Positions 52,801 to 61,571 are shown, numbered from the stretch's first letter. The stretch is 64,000 bases of DNA from Cronobacter muytjensii ATCC 51329 (GCF_001277195.1 NZ_CP012268.1:3038001-3102000); one strand, 5' to 3'. The notes: generated from the letters alone by a model not told the origin. A program made the numbers and translations.

Positions 52801-53159
52801 CATGGGAATATGATGTCGCCACACACACGTTTACCAGAGATGGCGAGAGTTATACTGCAGATTATGCCGGAGCGAGTGGTTACAAGGACGATACGTCGCA
52901 GGAATGCGTTAAAAATAGCGGGCCTCTTCCGCGCGGTACTTATACCATTGGGGCCCCGCATCATTCCCCTCACACCGGGAAATATACATTAGACCTTACC
53001 CCCTCTTCCCTGAACGACATGTGTGGGCGCTCAGCGTTCAGGATCCACGGAGCCAGTAAAGCTCATCCGCTGGATTCCTCGGAAGGATGCATTGTTGCTC
53101 CGCTGAGCGTCAGAAAAAGCATATGGGAAAGCGGTGATACCGAGTTAAAAGTAAAATGA
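52797..53159 (+). CDS. DUF2778 (Tlde1-like) type VI effector with L,D-transpeptidase-type motif
   Basis: The 120-residue protein begins MTWEYDVATHTFTRDGESY and carries PLPRGTYTIG and the catalytic stretch FRIHGASKAHPLDSSEGCIV. The His and the S-E-G-C cysteine match the HG...S-x-GC motif of DUF2778 proteins. Salmonella Tlde1 of this family damages peptidoglycan from the periplasm by L,D-carboxypeptidase and exchange activity. Its start overlaps hcp and its stop overlaps the next gene, both by ATGA, forming a tight operon. It is the intact counterpart of the decayed copy at 40.9-41.4 kb. Confidence 0.82.
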   Translation: MTWEYDVATHTFTRDGESYTADYAGASGYKDDTSQECVKNSGPLPRGTYTIGAPHHSPHTGKYTLDLTPSSLNDMCGRSAFRIHGASKAHPLDSSEGCIVAPLSVRKSIWESGDTELKVK

Positions 53160-53707
53160 AAAAGAAAATACTCCTGTTTGGATTGTTCGCATCTTTCCCC
53201 GCTTTCGCACTGCGTATGGAGGCGTTCATACAGAAGCATTATGAAGACGACGCCAGCGCAGTTGAGGTTAAGCGTGATTTAACACCTTCCGTTTCGATCG
53301 GGCGAAACGCCATCGAAATGGAAGCGGATACCCTTCAAAAGATACAAAAGTTAACGACAGCACCGGTTATACAAGGCAATCAGTACCAGTGGCTTTGTGT
53401 CAAAACCCATGGTGGTATGAGCTATGGTTTTATTTCTGATAACGAAATGGGAAATGGCACTATCACGGCCATTGCCCTGCTTGAAAATGGCGAAGGATGC
53501 AAAACATTTGATGACCCTTTAAGCGTTACGGTAAAAGGCGTTCCCTTGCCTGAAGCAACATCAACGGAACGCGCCAGCGCGTTTGGCCAGGTAGCGGATT
53601 TTTATTATAAAGAGACCCCGGTTAAAGGCGGACTCGTGCAGTCGAATGACATTCGTTACTACTCTGATGAGGGTGGCGTTATTCTGAACCAAATCACGGT
53701 AAATTGA
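53156..53707 (+). CDS. Periplasmic protein, candidate immunity to the Tlde1-like effector
   Basis: The 183-residue protein has a clean signal peptide (MKKKILLFGLFASFPAFA) and no other membrane segment, so it is periplasmic, where the effector acts. It contains two cysteines (WLCVKTHGG and GEGCKTF) that could form a disulphide. The start overlaps the effector stop by ATGA. Tldi1-type immunity proteins occupy this position, but I do not recognise the sequence family, so the immunity role rests on context. Confidence 0.65.
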   Translation: MKKKILLFGLFASFPAFALRMEAFIQKHYEDDASAVEVKRDLTPSVSIGRNAIEMEADTLQKIQKLTTAPVIQGNQYQWLCVKTHGGMSYGFISDNEMGNGTITAIALLENGEGCKTFDDPLSVTVKGVPLPEATSTERASAFGQVADFYYKETPVKGGLVQSNDIRYYSDEGGVILNQITVN

Positions 53708-53778
53708 TTCTGATATCGCGCGTAAAATGGCGGTATTCAGGGTTCAGGGTCACGACGAAAAGTAAGGGATTTACTGCA

Positions 53779-54222
53779 ATGAAAAAAATCGTTTTTATCA
53801 TTTCTGTGCTGCTGGTTAGCCACGCTTCGCTGGCGACTGAGACAGCAAACGTAATAAGAAACGACAAAGTGAAAGCCTGCGAAGATCAATATGGCGACGA
53901 GAACAGCGAATGCTTAGCTGAAATTGATGATAAATCCACCAGGGCGCTCAATAAGGCTTATGCGGACAAGCTTAATGAGATGGTGAACTTTGATTACACT
54001 AAATGGTGGATGGGCGATGAAGACCGTAAAAAACGGATGATTGAATTATTCAAAAGAAGCCAGGCCGAATGGCTCAAATATCGTGATGACTATTGCGGCG
54101 TTGCAGTGACAGAAGCAGCGAGCACGCACTACCTTGGGAATGCCGCCACGGCGTGTAACATCAACATGAACAGACAGCGTATTAAAGAAATACAGATGCT
54201 TCACATAACGAGCCTGGAATAG
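53779..54222 (+). CDS. LprI-like (DUF1311) secreted protein
   Basis: The 147-residue protein has a signal peptide (MKKIVFIISVLLVSHASLA) and a DUF1311/LprI-N-like domain: paired cysteines (KACEDQYGDENSECLAEID), NKAYADKLNEM, FKRSQAEWLKYRDDYC and a final Cys-Asn-x-Asn plus RI helix. Related LprI domains inhibit lysozyme in mycobacteria. Placed after a peptidoglycan-attacking effector and its candidate immunity protein, it may add protection or be a second immunity gene. The ATG at 53779 begins the signal peptide; the frame opens at 53704. Confidence 0.68.
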   Translation: MKKIVFIISVLLVSHASLATETANVIRNDKVKACEDQYGDENSECLAEIDDKSTRALNKAYADKLNEMVNFDYTKWWMGDEDRKKRMIELFKRSQAEWLKYRDDYCGVAVTEAASTHYLGNAATACNINMNRQRIKEIQMLHITSLE

Positions 54223-54275
54223 AAGGTGTTTAATCCCTTTCTGATTATTGCATTGTACTGGCGCGCCAGATAAAC

Positions 54276-54300
54276 AAAGGCCGGGAACCCCCGGCCTTTT
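54276..54300. terminator. Bidirectional terminator after the Hcp cassette
   Basis: AAAGGCCGGG, loop AACC and CCCGGCCTTTT lie between convergent genes. Confidence 0.9.
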
Positions 54301-54301
54301 G

Positions 54302-54871
54302 TCAGTTCAGCGACATGACGTGCTGCCCGGCCCAGTCTTCATAGCCATCCTCAGTACGCACAAAACAGGGCGCTCTCACAAATTCCACCAGATGATTCAC
54401 GAGATCAAACAGCAGCCCTGTGAGCATTTCCGCCATTTCCGGCGGGTGCGCGCGGCTTATTAACGTCATGTTCAGTGCTTTACAGTAGCGGCTCAGCATC
54501 TGCGCGTCGCTGCCGATGCAGAACGGCACCTCTGAAGGGAGCGTGTCGGCCGTCAGTGAGGCAAACAGATGCGCCGGCACCGGTCTGTCGAGCGCGGCGG
54601 CGAGGAATTCCAGCATCAGCGCCAGCCTCCCGGCCAGCGCCAGAAACAGCGTCGCGTCCTTGCATTCAATCAGCTCGCTGACCGTCTCTTCACACAGCGT
54701 GGCGAGCGTGAAGAAATCCATTTCCGCCGTGATCGGCCCTTCGCACAGCGTATGCAGGCTCAACATTCTGGAATGCGCCGACGGCGGCATCGGGGTGGCG
54801 GGAGTGTTCAGATTGAGATTATGGCCCTCATTTTCAGGGCGTGCGGGTGTGTTACTATTGACGTTAGCCAT
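54302..54871 (-). CDS. Hypothetical protein in the thrW accessory region
   Basis: The 189-residue product has an Asn/Pro-rich N-terminal tail (residues 1-32) and then a mostly helical domain rich in Leu, Ala and Glu (FFTLATLCEETVSELIE, LFLALAGRLALMLEFLAAAL). There is no signal peptide or convincing membrane segment. GGAG precedes the ATG at 54871. I do not recognise the family. It is divergent from a small ribbon-helix-helix gene, which may regulate it. Confidence 0.55.
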   Translation of the reverse strand: MANVNSNTPARPENEGHNLNLNTPATPMPPSAHSRMLSLHTLCEGPITAEMDFFTLATLCEETVSELIECKDATLFLALAGRLALMLEFLAAALDRPVPAHLFASLTADTLPSEVPFCIGSDAQMLSRYCKALNMTLISRAHPPEMAEMLTGLLFDLVNHLVEFVRAPCFVRTEDGYEDWAGQHVMSLN

Positions 54872-54964
54872 AGCGTTACTCCGTATAACGTTTGTGGTCA
54901 GACGCTCCGGTTGTCTTGCAGCACACCGGAGCGTTGTTTCGATAGGTCAACCATGTTAGGGTAC

Positions 54965-54998
54965 GTACCTATTGCAGTTATATTCCTCCTATAGGTAC
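54965..54998. promoter_or_regulatory. Inverted repeat upstream of the ribbon-helix-helix gene
   Basis: GTACCTAT and ATAGGTAC form a perfect 8-base inverted repeat with an 18-base spacer that ends 4 bases before the ATG. It is a natural candidate operator for the dimeric DNA-binding protein encoded directly downstream. Confidence 0.5.
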
Positions 54999-55002
54999 AC
55001 AC

Positions 55003-55194
55003 ATGTCAACTGTACAACGTGACAAACAACCCAAAGGAAACGGCAAAGCCCCCGCTTTTCAGATTAGGATTACCCCTGAACTCAAAGCGCAGTTTGAGGA
55101 AGCTGCAAAGGCGCAGGGAATGAGCCTTGGAAACTGGTTTAAAAACCTGGGGCGGGAAGAATTGAAGAGGTTAGGCTTTAAACCAAATGGATAA
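55003..55194 (+). CDS. Small ribbon-helix-helix (Arc/HicB-type) DNA-binding protein
   Basis: The 63-residue protein has a basic N-terminal arm and then FQIRITPELKAQFEEAAKAQ and GMSLGNWFKNLGREELKR, a beta-strand followed by two helices as in Arc/MetJ-type antitoxins and HicB C-termini. It probably binds DNA as a dimer and controls itself through the inverted repeat over its promoter. No toxin gene is obvious next to it. The divergent 189-residue protein or the downstream GHKL ATPase could be its target. Confidence 0.65.
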   Translation: MSTVQRDKQPKGNGKAPAFQIRITPELKAQFEEAAKAQGMSLGNWFKNLGREELKRLGFKPNG

Positions 55195-55488
55195 TATTTC
55201 TAATCTAAAAGCTATGAATATAAATAAATTGCTACATGATATATTATATTTTTTAAAACTAACGCCTATGTTCCTACTTCAACAGAATATTTAAGAAATC
55301 AGTAGAGTCCAGCATAGTTACTTAACTTGAATATTTTGATTAAGGAAAGATTTAAGTCATGCTTCTTAGTTAAATGCACATAAAGGACCATAGCGAGAAC
55401 TATTTATTTAAATTAACTTGTTCCGTAAATATAAAGATGATATGTTCAATTCAATATAAAAACCTTCTTCCTAACATGGATAACTATA
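55195..55488. other. Very AT-rich region before the GHKL ATPase gene
   Basis: GC content falls sharply here and stays low to about 57.65 kb. I see no gene in this stretch. A promoter for the ATPase is expected, but many AT-rich hexamers fit, so none can be chosen. Confidence 0.35.
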
Positions 55489-57423
55489 ATGAACATTACG
55501 CCTCAAATAGATTATACACATGTACTATCAGAACTCTCTGTGAACAGACAAGATCCTTGCGAAGTATTGAGAGAACTCATATCTAACTCATATGATGCCA
55601 AAGCTAGTAAAATATGGTTTTATCCTTTGGAAGAATATAATGGGCTTATCTTTATTGATAATGGAGTAGGTTTATCAACATCAAGAGATGGCGGCAAAGA
55701 GATATCAAATTATGAAGCATTTTTTTCAATCGGAAAAACCACGAAGTTAAAAGGTGAAAGTATAGGGTATAAATGCCAAGGGTCAAAGTTATGCTTTGCT
55801 TCTTCTGAAATATCAGTTATATCTAAATTTGGTACAGAGCCCGATTGGATTTACAAAAGGATAGATAACCCCAGGACTAATTTAAATATTTACACCGACA
55901 TAACTCCTCATAAAGGCAATAACGTTGCCGAGATATTATCTGAAATTATTCCTAAACAAGATGTAAGAACTAAAAAAGTAGTGGACAATATTATATTAAA
56001 TATTTCACCTAATGATTTCTCTTCAGGAACAATAATAATAATAAAAGATTTAAATGTTGAACAGTTTTCAAAATTCTATACTGTAAACAGTAATAATGGT
56101 TTCAACATTGAAAACTCATATGTATATAACTACATTCGATTTTGCACAAAACATGGCGATGTGAAAATCGTTAATGAAAACCATGGTTTTTCACCTATCG
56201 AAAAAAGGCAGCTTGATGAAGCATCTAAAGATATAAAAAATGTTGAGCTTTTTCTTTGGGACGGAGATGAATGCTCTTTAATTGAACAAGGGTATCCATA
56301 TTTAGATATTGACATTGATGGAGAATTACCTTTATTAGCATCTAAACTATCTCGTTTACGCTCTGCACGATTTTATGCTCGAAAGGCTAAAGTAATCCGC
56401 TATCAAGGCCAGAAATATAGTCTGATATTTGCAATAGATGGAAATAGACGAGCATTAGAGAAATATTCAAATCTTGATCGCCAGGGCTCATCAAAATCAG
56501 GTTTAAAATTAACAGATCAAAGAGGTACCTTTATATCATCGCAAGGTATAAAAACTTGTAATTATAGTCAAATCTGGAATGAGCCTTTACTCGCAACGGA
56601 TTATCAATGCTTGGCCGATAATGATTCACAGTCACACTACTTATTCTTAATTGATGGCCCTTTTGATTTGGTTACTAATAGAAACTCAATTAGTAACGAT
56701 GCTTATAAAGTACTTAAGGATTCAGCTTTCATACATCAAATCAAAGAATTCATTGACTCCGCGAAGGTAGAACTTGAAGTTTTCAGGGACTTCATTGATG
56801 TGCTAAATAAAAAGAAAGATGCAGAAAACATTTCAGAGCAAATAAAAGCACTTACTGAAACTCAGCAAGGATTAAAAAATCGAGAACGTTTTATGATAAA
56901 TGACGTTCCCCAACTAGAAAAAAAATGGTTTATTGCTCCAGATTCTAGTGACGAACATTGGGTTGGAACGCTCTATACAACGCTTACTCATTTTGTTCCA
57001 GAAGACTCTCCATACAGAGATTTATGGTTAAGACCATTAACATTCTCTGCCAGAGGGATTGATAGTGTAGGAACATTTTACCAAGATTCAAGTTTTGATA
57101 AAGATAAACTTAAGGCTATTGAATATAAGAATAGATTTAGTCATCTTGAAATCTTAAATCATCCACTAAACATTATACATTATATAATTTGTTGGACCTA
57201 TGAAGACATAGATTTATCTTCCCATCAAAATATTGAAGACGATTTTAGTATGTTTGGAAAAATTACTGAATGTGAGAATGATGTTTATAAGAAGTGTTCA
57301 TATAAGATAATAAATGTTGAAAAAAAATCAGGCGATATTTTCGACAACCAGATTTATGTAGTCTCTCTCAGAGAGCTTATGCTTGCTACTTTCAATTGCC
57401 GCATATCGAATCCAGCGCGATAA
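55489..57423 (+). CDS. GHKL (Hsp90-like) ATPase of unknown function, candidate defence protein
   Basis: The 644-residue protein starts with a Bergerat-fold ATPase: N-box LRELISNSYDAKAS (residues 27-40), G1 box FIDNGVGLS, and G2-like IGYKCQGSKLCFAS with Gly-rich turns, as in MutL, Hsp90 and MORC proteins. About 400 further residues (from roughly 240) hold a mixed domain, a probable coiled coil near 440-480 (LNKKKDAENISEQIKAL), and a helical C-terminus that I cannot assign. Codon use is strongly AT-rich, unlike the flanking core genes. It lies alone beside thrW. Resemblance to MORC-like phage-defence ATPases is possible; DNA-repair or toxin roles cannot be excluded. Confidence 0.75.
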   Translation: MNITPQIDYTHVLSELSVNRQDPCEVLRELISNSYDAKASKIWFYPLEEYNGLIFIDNGVGLSTSRDGGKEISNYEAFFSIGKTTKLKGESIGYKCQGSKLCFASSEISVISKFGTEPDWIYKRIDNPRTNLNIYTDITPHKGNNVAEILSEIIPKQDVRTKKVVDNIILNISPNDFSSGTIIIIKDLNVEQFSKFYTVNSNNGFNIENSYVYNYIRFCTKHGDVKIVNENHGFSPIEKRQLDEASKDIKNVELFLWDGDECSLIEQGYPYLDIDIDGELPLLASKLSRLRSARFYARKAKVIRYQGQKYSLIFAIDGNRRALEKYSNLDRQGSSKSGLKLTDQRGTFISSQGIKTCNYSQIWNEPLLATDYQCLADNDSQSHYLFLIDGPFDLVTNRNSISNDAYKVLKDSAFIHQIKEFIDSAKVELEVFRDFIDVLNKKKDAENISEQIKALTETQQGLKNRERFMINDVPQLEKKWFIAPDSSDEHWVGTLYTTLTHFVPEDSPYRDLWLRPLTFSARGIDSVGTFYQDSSFDKDKLKAIEYKNRFSHLEILNHPLNIIHYIICWTYEDIDLSSHQNIEDDFSMFGKITECENDVYKKCSYKIINVEKKSGDIFDNQIYVVSLRELMLATFNCRISNPAR

Positions 57424-57449
57424 CATCTTCAACATGAGTTAAAAACAGG

Positions 57450-57490
57450 CGGGCGTGTTATGTTATAAAACACGCCTCACTATTTTTATA
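57450..57490 (+). terminator. Terminator after the GHKL ATPase gene
   Basis: GGCGTGTT, an 8- to 9-base loop and AACACGCC are followed by TCACTATTTTTATATTT, starting about 30 bases after the stop. Confidence 0.65.
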
Positions 57491-57657
57491 TTTATTTAAA
57501 ATTTCATTTAAAAGATAGCCAATCAATAGCCTTCATAGAGCAAAGGAATTATAGATGATTTAATACAAAGGCGATTAATGAATGTTGTACTGTTATTTAT
57601 CTTTTATAAAAAACAAATTACATATTGAAATGCATGACACTCTGAATAGTCTAGAAG

Positions 57658-57733
57658 TGGTGCCGATAATAGGAGTCGAACCTACGACCTTCGCATTACG
57701 AATGCGCTGCTCTACCAACTGAGCTATATCGGC
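57658..57733 (-). tRNA. thrW: tRNA-Thr (anticodon CGU)
   Basis: The minus strand reads a complete 76-nucleotide tRNA with GCCGATATAGCTC at the 5' end, anticodon loop TTCGTAA, the T-loop GGTTCGACTCC and encoded CCA. The anticodon is CGT in DNA (plus-strand ACG at 57698-57700), which reads ACG threonine codons. It is the thrW locus, downstream of proBA as in E. coli. The 3' half faces the AT-rich accessory DNA, the side on which tRNA-targeting islands insert. Confidence 0.97.
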
Positions 57734-57841
57734 CCTGAGGAAGGGTGTGCGTGAGCACGGGGTAAAAGGTTATGTAAAAGCGGGTGATACGTCAATGCCC
57801 TTGCGATTCAAGCGGCGATTTTTGCATCACCCGGCCCTCAG

Positions 57842-59095
57842 TTAAGCACGAATCGTATCGTCGCCGTAGCCGATCCACTTGTAAGTGGTCAGCGCTTCGA
57901 GGCCCATCGGGCCGCGGGCGTGAAGCTTCTGCGTGCTGACGGCCACTTCGGCGCCAAGACCAAACTGCCCGCCGTCGGTAAAGCGCGTCGAGGCGTTCAC
58001 GTACACCGCAGACGAATCCACTTCATTCACGAAACGATCGGCATGGCGCAGCGTGCGGGTGAGAATAGCGTCCGAATGCTGGGTGCCGTGCTCGCGAATA
58101 TGCGCGATGGCCTCGTCGATGCTCGCCACCAGCTTCACGTTAAGATCGAGCGACAGCCATTCGTCGTCGAACGCTTCCGCCTTCACCGCCACAGCGGTCG
58201 CCGGGCCACCGGAAAGCAGCGCCAGCGCGCGCTCGTCGGCGTGCAGCGTCACGCCGCGCTCATGCATCGCGCGGCTCAGTTCCGGCAGGAAACGTTCTGC
58301 AATGGCCTCATGCACGAGCAGCGTCTCCACCGTGTTACAGGTGCTCGGGCGCTGGGTCTTGGCATTGGTGATGATCTTGAGCGCAGGCGCGAACTCGGCG
58401 CTTTCATCAACGAAAATATGACATACGCCGATGCCGCCGGTAATGACCGGAATGGTCGACTGCTCGCGGCAGAGCTTGTGCAGCCCTGCCCCGCCGCGCG
58501 GGATCAGCATGTCGATGTATTTGTCCATGCGCAGCATCTCGTTCACAAGCGCGCGGTCCGGGCTTTCGATAGCCTGCACGGCGGCGACGGGCAGCCCGCA
58601 TTCCTCAAGCGCTCTCTGGATAACTTTTACGGTCGCGGCGTTAGTGCGCCAGGTTTCTTTGCCGCCTCTGAGAATGGCCGCGTTGCCGGTTTTCAGGCAC
58701 AGCGAGGCGACGTCTACCGTCACGTTCGGGCGCGCTTCATAAATCACACCCACTACGCCGAGCGGCACGCGACGACGCTCAATACGCAGGCCGCTTTCCA
58801 GCAGGCCGCCGTCGATGACCTGCCCTACCGGATCGGCCAGATGACAGACCTGGCGCACGTCGTTCGCAATGGCGTGTAAACGCGGCGGGTTGAGCGCCAG
58901 GCGATCTAACAGCGCGTCGCTCAGCCCGTTGCGGCGCGCTTCCAGTAAATCCTGCTCGTTGGCGAGCAAAATCTCTTCGGCGTTCGCTTCTAAATAGTCG
59001 GCGATTTTCTCCAGCACGCGGTTTTTCTCACGTGAGGAGAGCAGCGCCATCTGATATGAGGCGGCTTTGGCCGCCTGGCCCATCTGCTCCAGCAT
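57842..59095 (-). CDS. proA: Gamma-glutamyl phosphate reductase
   Basis: The 417-residue NADPH-dependent enzyme reduces gamma-glutamyl phosphate to glutamate semialdehyde, the second step of proline synthesis. It belongs to the aldehyde dehydrogenase superfamily. The catalytic cysteine is in KTQRPSTCNTVETLLVHE, with GVIYEARPNVTVDVASLCLK and RFTDGGQFGLGAEVAVST as further signatures. Length equals E. coli ProA. It lies 10 bases after proB in one operon and upstream of thrW. Confidence 0.97.
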   Translation of the reverse strand: MLEQMGQAAKAASYQMALLSSREKNRVLEKIADYLEANAEEILLANEQDLLEARRNGLSDALLDRLALNPPRLHAIANDVRQVCHLADPVGQVIDGGLLESGLRIERRRVPLGVVGVIYEARPNVTVDVASLCLKTGNAAILRGGKETWRTNAATVKVIQRALEECGLPVAAVQAIESPDRALVNEMLRMDKYIDMLIPRGGAGLHKLCREQSTIPVITGGIGVCHIFVDESAEFAPALKIITNAKTQRPSTCNTVETLLVHEAIAERFLPELSRAMHERGVTLHADERALALLSGGPATAVAVKAEAFDDEWLSLDLNVKLVASIDEAIAHIREHGTQHSDAILTRTLRHADRFVNEVDSSAVYVNASTRFTDGGQFGLGAEVAVSTQKLHARGPMGLEALTTYKWIGYGDDTIRA

Positions 59096-59105
59096 GGCAG
59101 GCTCC

Positions 59106-60209
59106 TTATTGGGTGATCATGTCGTCGCGGTGAACGGCCACCGGGCCATATTCATAGCCGAGAATGGCGTCAATCTGCTGCGAGTGGTGCCCGGCGATGC
59201 GGCGCAGCGCGTCGCTGTTGTAGCGCGTGACGCCGTGGGCGATGTCGCGCCCTTCCAGATTGCGGATGCGGATAACTTCACCGCGCGAAAAATTGCCGGT
59301 GACGCTTTTGATGCCTTTGGGCAGCAGCGAGCTGCCGCGTTCCATAATGGCGGCCTGCGCGCCCTCGTCGACGGTGATTTCGCCAGCGGGCGGCGCGCCG
59401 AAGATCCAGCGCTTGCGGTTCTCAAGCGGCGTCTGCTGCGGGTGGAAGCGCGTGCCGACCGGCAGCCCTTCGATAACGTCGTTGATAACACCCGGCTTGC
59501 TGCCTGCGGCAATCACGGTCTCGATACCCGCGCGGCCCGCAACATCCGCCGCCTGAAGCTTGGTGCCCATGCCGCCGGTGCCGAGCCCGGAGACGCTGTC
59601 GCCCGCAATCGCGCGCAGGGTGTCGTCGATGCCGTAAACATCCTGAATCAGCTCGGCCTGCGGGTTATTGCGCGGGTCGGCGGTGAAGAGGCCCTGCTGA
59701 TCGGTCAGCAGCAGCAGTTTATCGGCACCGGCGAGAATGGCGGCCAGTGCCGAGAGGTTGTCGTTGTCGCCCACTTTGATTTCCGCCGTAGCGACCGCGT
59801 CGTTTTCGTTGATGACCGGCACGATGCGGTTATCGAGCAGCGCGGTGAGCGTGTCGCGGGCGTTCAGGAAGCGCTCGCGATCTTCCATATCCGCGCGGGT
59901 CAGCAGCATCTGCCCCACATGGATGCCGTAAATCGAGAAAAGCTGCTCCCAGAGCTGGATCAGGCGGCTCTGCCCGACCGCCGCCAGCAGCTGTTTGGAG
60001 GCGATGGTCGCCGGCAGTTCCGGGTAGCCGAGGTGTTCGCGCCCGGCGGCGATGGCCCCGGACGTGACAATCACAATACGATGCCCGGCGGCGTGCTGCT
60101 GCGCGCACTGGCGCACCAGTTCGACAATATGGGCGCGATTCAGGCGACGCGAGCCGCCTGTCAGGACGCTGGTCCCCAGTTTCACCACCAGGGTCTGGCT
60201 GTTACTCAT
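59106..60209 (-). CDS. proB: Glutamate 5-kinase
   Basis: The 367-residue enzyme phosphorylates glutamate, the committed and proline-inhibited step of proline synthesis. An amino-acid kinase domain (TLVVKLGTSVLTGGSRRL at the start, VTSGAIAAGREHLG, and the GTGGMGTKLQAA loop) is followed by a C-terminal PUA domain (about 275-353). The ATG at 60209 gives exactly the E. coli length; the frame running to 60329 is not needed. It is the first gene of proBA and divergent from phoE. Confidence 0.97.
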   Translation of the reverse strand: MSNSQTLVVKLGTSVLTGGSRRLNRAHIVELVRQCAQQHAAGHRIVIVTSGAIAAGREHLGYPELPATIASKQLLAAVGQSRLIQLWEQLFSIYGIHVGQMLLTRADMEDRERFLNARDTLTALLDNRIVPVINENDAVATAEIKVGDNDNLSALAAILAGADKLLLLTDQQGLFTADPRNNPQAELIQDVYGIDDTLRAIAGDSVSGLGTGGMGTKLQAADVAGRAGIETVIAAGSKPGVINDVIEGLPVGTRFHPQQTPLENRKRWIFGAPPAGEITVDEGAQAAIMERGSSLLPKGIKSVTGNFSRGEVIRIRNLEGRDIAHGVTRYNSDALRRIAGHHSQQIDAILGYEYGPVAVHRDDMITQ

Positions 60210-60399
60210 GATGTTTTGCCGTATCAACGAAATTGGAAAAATTAAACCCAAAACGACGTTGTAACAGGAGAGCGCGCCCTTGCCAACTCCCGGCCCGAAA
60301 AACCGCACGGCGCGCAGACGAACCGGCAAGCATAGCGGCGCTGTTTGATATTTTTATTACAGTTTACGAAAAATATATCTTTTTAAAATTTATCTTACT

Positions 60400-60432
60400 T
60401 TGTCATATTTTTTTCATATCGGACCGTTAAAA
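60400..60432 (+). promoter_or_regulatory. Pho box and -10 of phoE
   Basis: TTGTCAT-ATTT-TTTTCAT (60400-60417) matches the paired 7-base PhoB repeats with 11-base periodicity. TTAAAA (60427-60432), 9 bases later, can serve as -10, the usual arrangement where PhoB replaces a -35. Confidence 0.7.
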
Positions 60433-60500
60433 CCCATCTTGTTTTTTCACAGGTCTTTGACCCGCGAATTTTAGCGCGTAAATAATGATTGGGATTAATG

Positions 60501-61571
60501 ATGAAAAAGAGCACTCTGGCATTAGTGGTGATGGGTATTGTTGCGTCTTCTGCTATTCAGGCCGCAGAAATTTATAACAAGAACGGCAACAAGCTGGATC
60601 TTTATGGCCGTGTTAAAGCCGAACATTATATGAGCGATAACGACGCTGTAGACGGGGATCAATCTTATATCCGTCTGGGCTTCAAAGGCGCGACACAAAT
60701 TAACGATCAACTGACCGGTTTCGGCCAGTGGGAATATCAGGTTGCCGCTAACCGTGTGGAAGGTGACAGCACGAACAGCGCCACCAAAACCCGTCTGGCT
60801 TTTGCGGGCCTGAAGTTCGCCGACCTGGGCTCCATCGATTACGGTCGTAACTACGGCATCCTGTATGACGTGGGTTCTTACACCGATATAATCCCGGAAT
60901 TCGGTGGCGACGCGTACACCAAAACCGATAACTTCATGACCGGCCGTACCACTGGCGTGGCCACCTACCGCAACACCGATTTCTTCGGTCTGGTGGATGG
61001 TCTGAAATTCGGCCTGCAATACCAGGGCAAAAACGAGAACGATAGCCGTGCCGCCAGCAAAGCCAACGGCGACGGCTACGGTGCCTCTGTTAACTACGCG
61101 CTGGGCGACAGCGGGGTGAGCATCGGCGGCGCTTACACCAAATCAAACCGTACGCTGGCGCAGCGTAATTCCACGCTCGGTAAAGGCGATAACGCGGAAG
61201 CCTGGGCGACTGGTCTGAAGTATGACGCCAACAATATCTACCTGGCGGCGACCTATGCGGAAACCCGCAACATGACCCCGATCACTGGCGGTTTTGCCAA
61301 TAAAAACCAGGGCTTCGAAGTGGTTGCGCAGTATCAGTTCGACTTTGGCCTGCGTCCGTCCATCGGCTATGTGCAGTCAAAAGCCAAAGATGTTGAAAAC
61401 GGCATTGGCGACGTTGATCTGGTGAAATATGTGGACGTTGCAGCGACCTACTATTTCAATAAAAACATGTCTGCTTTTGTTGATTACAAAATTAACCAGC
61501 TGGACGACGACAACGCACTTAATATCAACAACGATGACGTTGTTGCGCTGGGCCTCGTTTACCAGTTCTGA
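60501..61571 (+). CDS. phoE: Phosphate-limitation porin PhoE
   Basis: The 356-residue outer-membrane porin has a signal peptide ending IQA before AEIYNKNGNKLDLYGR. It has the 16-stranded trimeric porin pattern, loop 3 with PEFGGDAYTKTDNFM, and ends LVYQF with terminal phenylalanine. Similarity to E. coli PhoE is strong in YRNTDFFG, EAWATGLKYDANNIYLA and NMSAFVDYKINQLD. PhoE admits anions under phosphate starvation. Two adjacent ATGs (60498 and 60501) are possible; 60501 gives the family start MKKSTLALVVMG. A pho box lies upstream. Confidence 0.93.
   Translation: MKKSTLALVVMGIVASSAIQAAEIYNKNGNKLDLYGRVKAEHYMSDNDAVDGDQSYIRLGFKGATQINDQLTGFGQWEYQVAANRVEGDSTNSATKTRLAFAGLKFADLGSIDYGRNYGILYDVGSYTDIIPEFGGDAYTKTDNFMTGRTTGVATYRNTDFFGLVDGLKFGLQYQGKNENDSRAASKANGDGYGASVNYALGDSGVSIGGAYTKSNRTLAQRNSTLGKGDNAEAWATGLKYDANNIYLAATYAETRNMTPITGGFANKNQGFEVVAQYQFDFGLRPSIGYVQSKAKDVENGIGDVDLVKYVDVAATYYFNKNMSAFVDYKINQLDDDNALNINNDDVVALGLVYQF

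Noticed and set aside
48900..57733. Attachment-site repeat of the thrW 3' end marking an integrated island
   Set aside because: I found no second copy of the tRNA 3' sequence on the low-coordinate side and no integrase gene. The region may be an old or partly deleted island. A direct-repeat search over a larger window would decide.
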